A stretch of 7,702 bases of DNA from CAWVWD01 sp045106825 (GTDB lineage: Bacteria; Bacteroidota; Bacteroidia; Chitinophagales; Saprospiraceae). Numbering within the stretch: the stretch's first letter is position 1; every line of letters starts with the position of its first letter. The stretch is from assembly GCA_045106825.1 (NCBI GenBank), contig JBGCFH010000427.1:1-7702 (forward strand), read 5' to 3'. The notes under the pieces were generated by a model, which ran no database searches, was not told the DNA's origin, and worked only from the letters and a program-made list of their open reading frames with translations. Shown piece after piece: positions 5,253 to 7,702 of the stretch. Position numbers and translations under genes: made by a program.

Positions 5253-7613
5253 CTAAAACTCAATCCGATACTGAAAAACAGGAAACAAACCCAATTGATA
5301 TTCTGTACGCAATTCTGAACCAGCAAAATACTGACGGAAAATATTATCTCGATTAATTACATTCTCAATAGAAACCGACCAAATCTGTGAATATTTCGCA
5401 TTGTTATTTCTAAAACTAACTTTGATGTCAGGTTTGATATATGGTTTAAATTGTTCTTCAAATGTTTTATCTTCTACAAAAACGGTTTCACCAGAAGCGA
5501 TAGAAGCGGCTTCGTCAATTGGCGTAAAACGTCTTCCGCCAGCAAAAGCTGTTTTTAAATCAAAAGATAAAATATTGTTATTACCAATCGGAAATTCCAT
5601 TCCGAATAACGCATTGACAACATAATTTGTATTGAAAACGGTATTTCTCCAAACGTTGTCGCTACCTTGATATTTGGATTCAAAAAGCGAAGTTGTCACT
5701 AAAAAATAGTAATTATCACTAAAGAATTTTTCTAAGGTTAATTCGATTCCATAATTGCGACCCAAACCATCATTCACCAAACTATCGACACTTGGATTTC
5801 CGAAATCTGCTCCATAATTCAATAACGAAAAAGTAGAAGATTCGATACGAACTGGTGCATTTGTAATGTGTTGATAGTACGCTTCGGATTTAAAACGGAA
5901 GTTTTGTCCTAAATTTCGGTCATAACCGAATACAAAATGATTGCTAAAAGTAAAATCTAAATCTTCATTTGAGCGTGTTCCATCAGCATTTGATTCATCG
6001 AAATAAACGCCAAACGATTGCAATTGCGAATGACGACCAAACGCCAAACTCAACGCATTTCTATCATCGGCTTTGAACTGAAACGCCAAACGAGGTTCAA
6101 CCGATGACGTATTATTTAATAGAAAATATTGTCCATAAACGCCGCCAACCATCGTGAGTCGTTCGGTTAATTTGTATTTTGATTGGGCGAAAGCCTGCAA
6201 TAAATAAGAATTTCCAGCAAAGCTGCGAATTGTTTGAAACTCATTCGTGATGTCGTTGATTCTTGCACTATCCGAAAAATCATTAATGTAATAATTTGCG
6301 GTCGCACCAGTTCGGAAAGTATGTCGAGCAGAAATTTTATTGCTATAAACAAACCTTGCACTCAATCGTTTTTGAATAAAATTCGCATCATAAAAACGAT
6401 TTGGATTATTGCTCGAACTATCCAAATCATCAATCGTTGTTGCTTCTTGTTGATAATTTGCTGCAATGGTCAAATTCGTATAAGAATGATTATTAATCAA
6501 ATAGCGATGCGAAATACCAAAAGTTCCCATCGTTGTAGCATTTATCAAATCTTGATTATCGTTACCAGTAATATTTAATTCGCCATCTTCTCGTTCGCTG
6601 TCCAACATCGCAATCGAACTCGTTCCACCAACGCCATAAACTACAAAGTTTCCAGCTTTCGTATTCGGCAAATTAACTTTAAACGCCAAATCTTGATATT
6701 GCGGAATGCCAACGTAACCAAAACTGATTCCGACCAAATCAAACAAACCCAAGGTTGAATAACGATAATTGGCTAAAAACGACGAACCTTTTTCACGATT
6801 AATTGGCCCTTCTGCACCAGCTTCAACGCCATTAAAACCGATTTGTCCCATAAATTCGTATTGTTCATTGTTGCCATTTCTCATTTTCAAATCAAAAACG
6901 CCTGACAACGCATTGCCATATTCGGCAGGAAAAGCACCAGTATAAAAGTCCGAATTTGATAATACATTATTATTCAAAATCGACACTGGTCCGCCAGAAG
7001 AACCGAATCCACCAAAGTGATTTGGGTTCGGAATATCCATTCCTTCCATTCTCCAAAGCAAACCTAAAGGCGAGTTTCCTCGAATAATAATATCATTTCG
7101 GCTATCATTTGCACCCGAAACACCAGCGTAATTCGCAGCCATTCTCGACACATCATCTCTTGCACCAGCGTAGCGACGACTTTCCTCAATCGTGAATTGT
7201 CTTGCACTTACAATCGCCATTTCGTTAATCGCTTCCGCTTTTCCTTGCTTTGATGCTGTGACGACAACCTCATCGGTTTCAAATGCTTTTTCTATTAATT
7301 CAATCGTCAAAACGGTTTCTTTTCCAGAAATGACAACGATATTCGACAACATTCTATCATCATAACCTAAGTACGTTACTTGCAACGAAATCCGCCCAAC
7401 TTCGACATTTTCCAATTTGAATTTTCCATCAATATCCGTTGTTGCTCCTACTGTTTCTTGTACGTCCAATAAGAGAACATTTGCACCGATTAACGGCATT
7501 TTTGTTTCAGAATCTAAGATAATTCCTCGTACGGTTTGTGTGTGTTTTTGTGCTTGAATTGTGGTGAATGACATTAAGAATATCATTGCCATAAATAATT
7601 TTACTGTGTTCAT
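5253..7613 (-). CDS. TonB-dependent outer-membrane receptor with CarboxypepD_reg-like N-domain
   Basis: This 786-residue protein is a gated outer-membrane transporter powered by TonB-ExbBD. Signal peptide 1-21 (MNTVKLFMAMIFLMSFTTIQA, cleaved before Gln22) is followed by a beta-sandwich CarboxypepD_reg-like domain (about 27-107: VRGIILDSETKMPLIGANV, TTDIDGKFKLENV, VTYLGYDD), the conserved DEVVVTAS stretch (114-121), a Plug domain (about 122-245, with NDIIIRGNSPLGLLWRMEGM and AEYGNALSGVFDLKMRNG) and a barrel of about 535 residues ending in an aromatic Phe, the usual BAM recognition end. Length and order are complete, with no frameshift. The domain layout is typical of Bacteroidota, but no SusD-like lipoprotein gene lies next to it, so it is not a standard SusCD glycan pair as far as this window shows. 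The substrate cannot be inferred. The start is fixed by the signal peptide; the leader holds two inverted repeats. Confidence 0.92.
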   Translation of the reverse strand: MNTVKLFMAMIFLMSFTTIQAQKHTQTVRGIILDSETKMPLIGANVLLLDVQETVGATTDIDGKFKLENVEVGRISLQVTYLGYDDRMLSNIVVISGKETVLTIELIEKAFETDEVVVTASKQGKAEAINEMAIVSARQFTIEESRRYAGARDDVSRMAANYAGVSGANDSRNDIIIRGNSPLGLLWRMEGMDIPNPNHFGGFGSSGGPVSILNNNVLSNSDFYTGAFPAEYGNALSGVFDLKMRNGNNEQYEFMGQIGFNGVEAGAEGPINREKGSSFLANYRYSTLGLFDLVGISFGYVGIPQYQDLAFKVNLPNTKAGNFVVYGVGGTSSIAMLDSEREDGELNITGNDNQDLINATTMGTFGISHRYLINNHSYTNLTIAANYQQEATTIDDLDSSSNNPNRFYDANFIQKRLSARFVYSNKISARHTFRTGATANYYINDFSDSARINDITNEFQTIRSFAGNSYLLQAFAQSKYKLTERLTMVGGVYGQYFLLNNTSSVEPRLAFQFKADDRNALSLAFGRHSQLQSFGVYFDESNADGTRSNEDLDFTFSNHFVFGYDRNLGQNFRFKSEAYYQHITNAPVRIESSTFSLLNYGADFGNPSVDSLVNDGLGRNYGIELTLEKFFSDNYYFLVTTSLFESKYQGSDNVWRNTVFNTNYVVNALFGMEFPIGNNNILSFDLKTAFAGGRRFTPIDEAASIASGETVFVEDKTFEEQFKPYIKPDIKVSFRNNNAKYSQIWSVSIENVINRDNIFRQYFAGSELRTEYQLGLFPVFQYRIEF

Positions 7614-7629
7614 AGTTTTGATTTTTTTT

Positions 7630-7646
7630 CATAGGTTTTACCTATG
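7630..7646. promoter_or_regulatory. Inverted repeat in the leader of the TonB receptor gene
   Basis: CATAGGT-TTT-ACCTATG is a perfect 7-bp inverted repeat, 16 bases before the ATG at 7613. In minus-strand RNA it makes a hairpin followed by eight A. Its closeness to the start means it could affect ribosome access or be an operator. No -7 box is visible in the 89 bases upstream of the gene, so the promoter may lie beyond the window. Confidence 0.5.
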
Positions 7647-7658
7647 GTTATTCATATT

Positions 7659-7675
7659 GAACTCTTCCTGAGTTC
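7659..7675. promoter_or_regulatory. Second inverted repeat upstream of the TonB receptor gene
   Basis: GAACTC-TTCCT-GAGTTC is a perfect 6-bp inverted repeat with a 5-base loop, 12 bases beyond the first repeat. No T-run follows on either strand, so it is not an obvious terminator. It may be an operator half-pair or a leader hairpin. Confidence 0.4.
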
Positions 7676-7702
7676 TTAAAAAACATTGACTTCACAACCT
7701 TT

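Noticed and set aside
5093..5326. Open frame of 77 codons on the minus strand across the terminator
   Set aside because: It overlaps the receptor's 3' end, runs through the strong hairpin and overlaps the small membrane-protein gene; no protein-like features.
5401..5625. Open frame of 74 codons on the plus strand
   Set aside because: Antisense to the receptor barrel coding sequence, with no domain or signal.
6167..6578. Overlapping open frames on both strands (6167-6361 minus, 6234-6578 plus)
   Set aside because: Both lie within the receptor gene in other frames; low-complexity Ile/Asn-rich translations typical of shadows.
5253..7613. SusC-type polysaccharide receptor
   Set aside because: No SusD-like gene follows or precedes it in the window, and the protein is shorter than typical SusC proteins; kept as a general TonB-dependent receptor.

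Overview
The window looks like a low-GC chromosome segment from a flavobacterium or a close relative in the Bacteroidota. The signs are AT-rich intergenic DNA, little use of Shine-Dalgarno sites, promoter-like TAnnTTTG boxes, a TonB-dependent receptor with an N-terminal carboxypeptidase-regulatory-like domain, and codon use typical of that group. The genus cannot be fixed from the sequence alone.

Layout. Bases 1-433 hold a probable terminator of an upstream gene outside the window and a decayed insertion sequence: the last 72 codons of an IS5-like DDE transposase on the minus strand, bracketed by two exact 52-bp copies of the IS 3' end. Bases 434-720 are very AT-rich and show no gene. From 721 to 2466 (+) lies a 581-residue NYN-domain protein (PIN-like nuclease fold) followed by at least two, probably three, OST-HTH/LOTUS-like winged-helix repeats. 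Bases 2467-2830 carry a short tandem repeat, a long RNA-type hairpin and a probable promoter for a ketoacyl-ACP synthase III (FabH family, 2831-3895, +) with an intact Cys-His-Asn triad and an insertion of about 29 residues.

Between fabH and the next, convergent gene sit two back-to-back intrinsic terminators, one per strand, the minus-strand one with a UUCG tetraloop, and a 15-bp tandem repeat. The convergent gene (4203-4727, -) encodes a small exported protein of unknown function. Divergent from it is a 54-residue single-span membrane protein (4975-5139, +), whose real start is 27 bases inside the longest frame. A strong hairpin terminator separates it from a convergent TonB-dependent outer-membrane receptor (5253-7613, -), complete and with two inverted repeats in its leader.

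How the genes work together. I see no operon: every gene has its own flanking signals, and neighbours are mostly convergent or divergent. The genes cover RNA metabolism or defence (NYN-OST-HTH), fatty-acid initiation or a specialised paralogue of it (FabH), and the envelope (exported protein, small membrane protein, TonB receptor). The least understood items are the NYN/OST-HTH protein, the exported 174-residue protein, and the strand-asymmetric hairpin at 2609-2651. No clear multi-gene novel system is visible.
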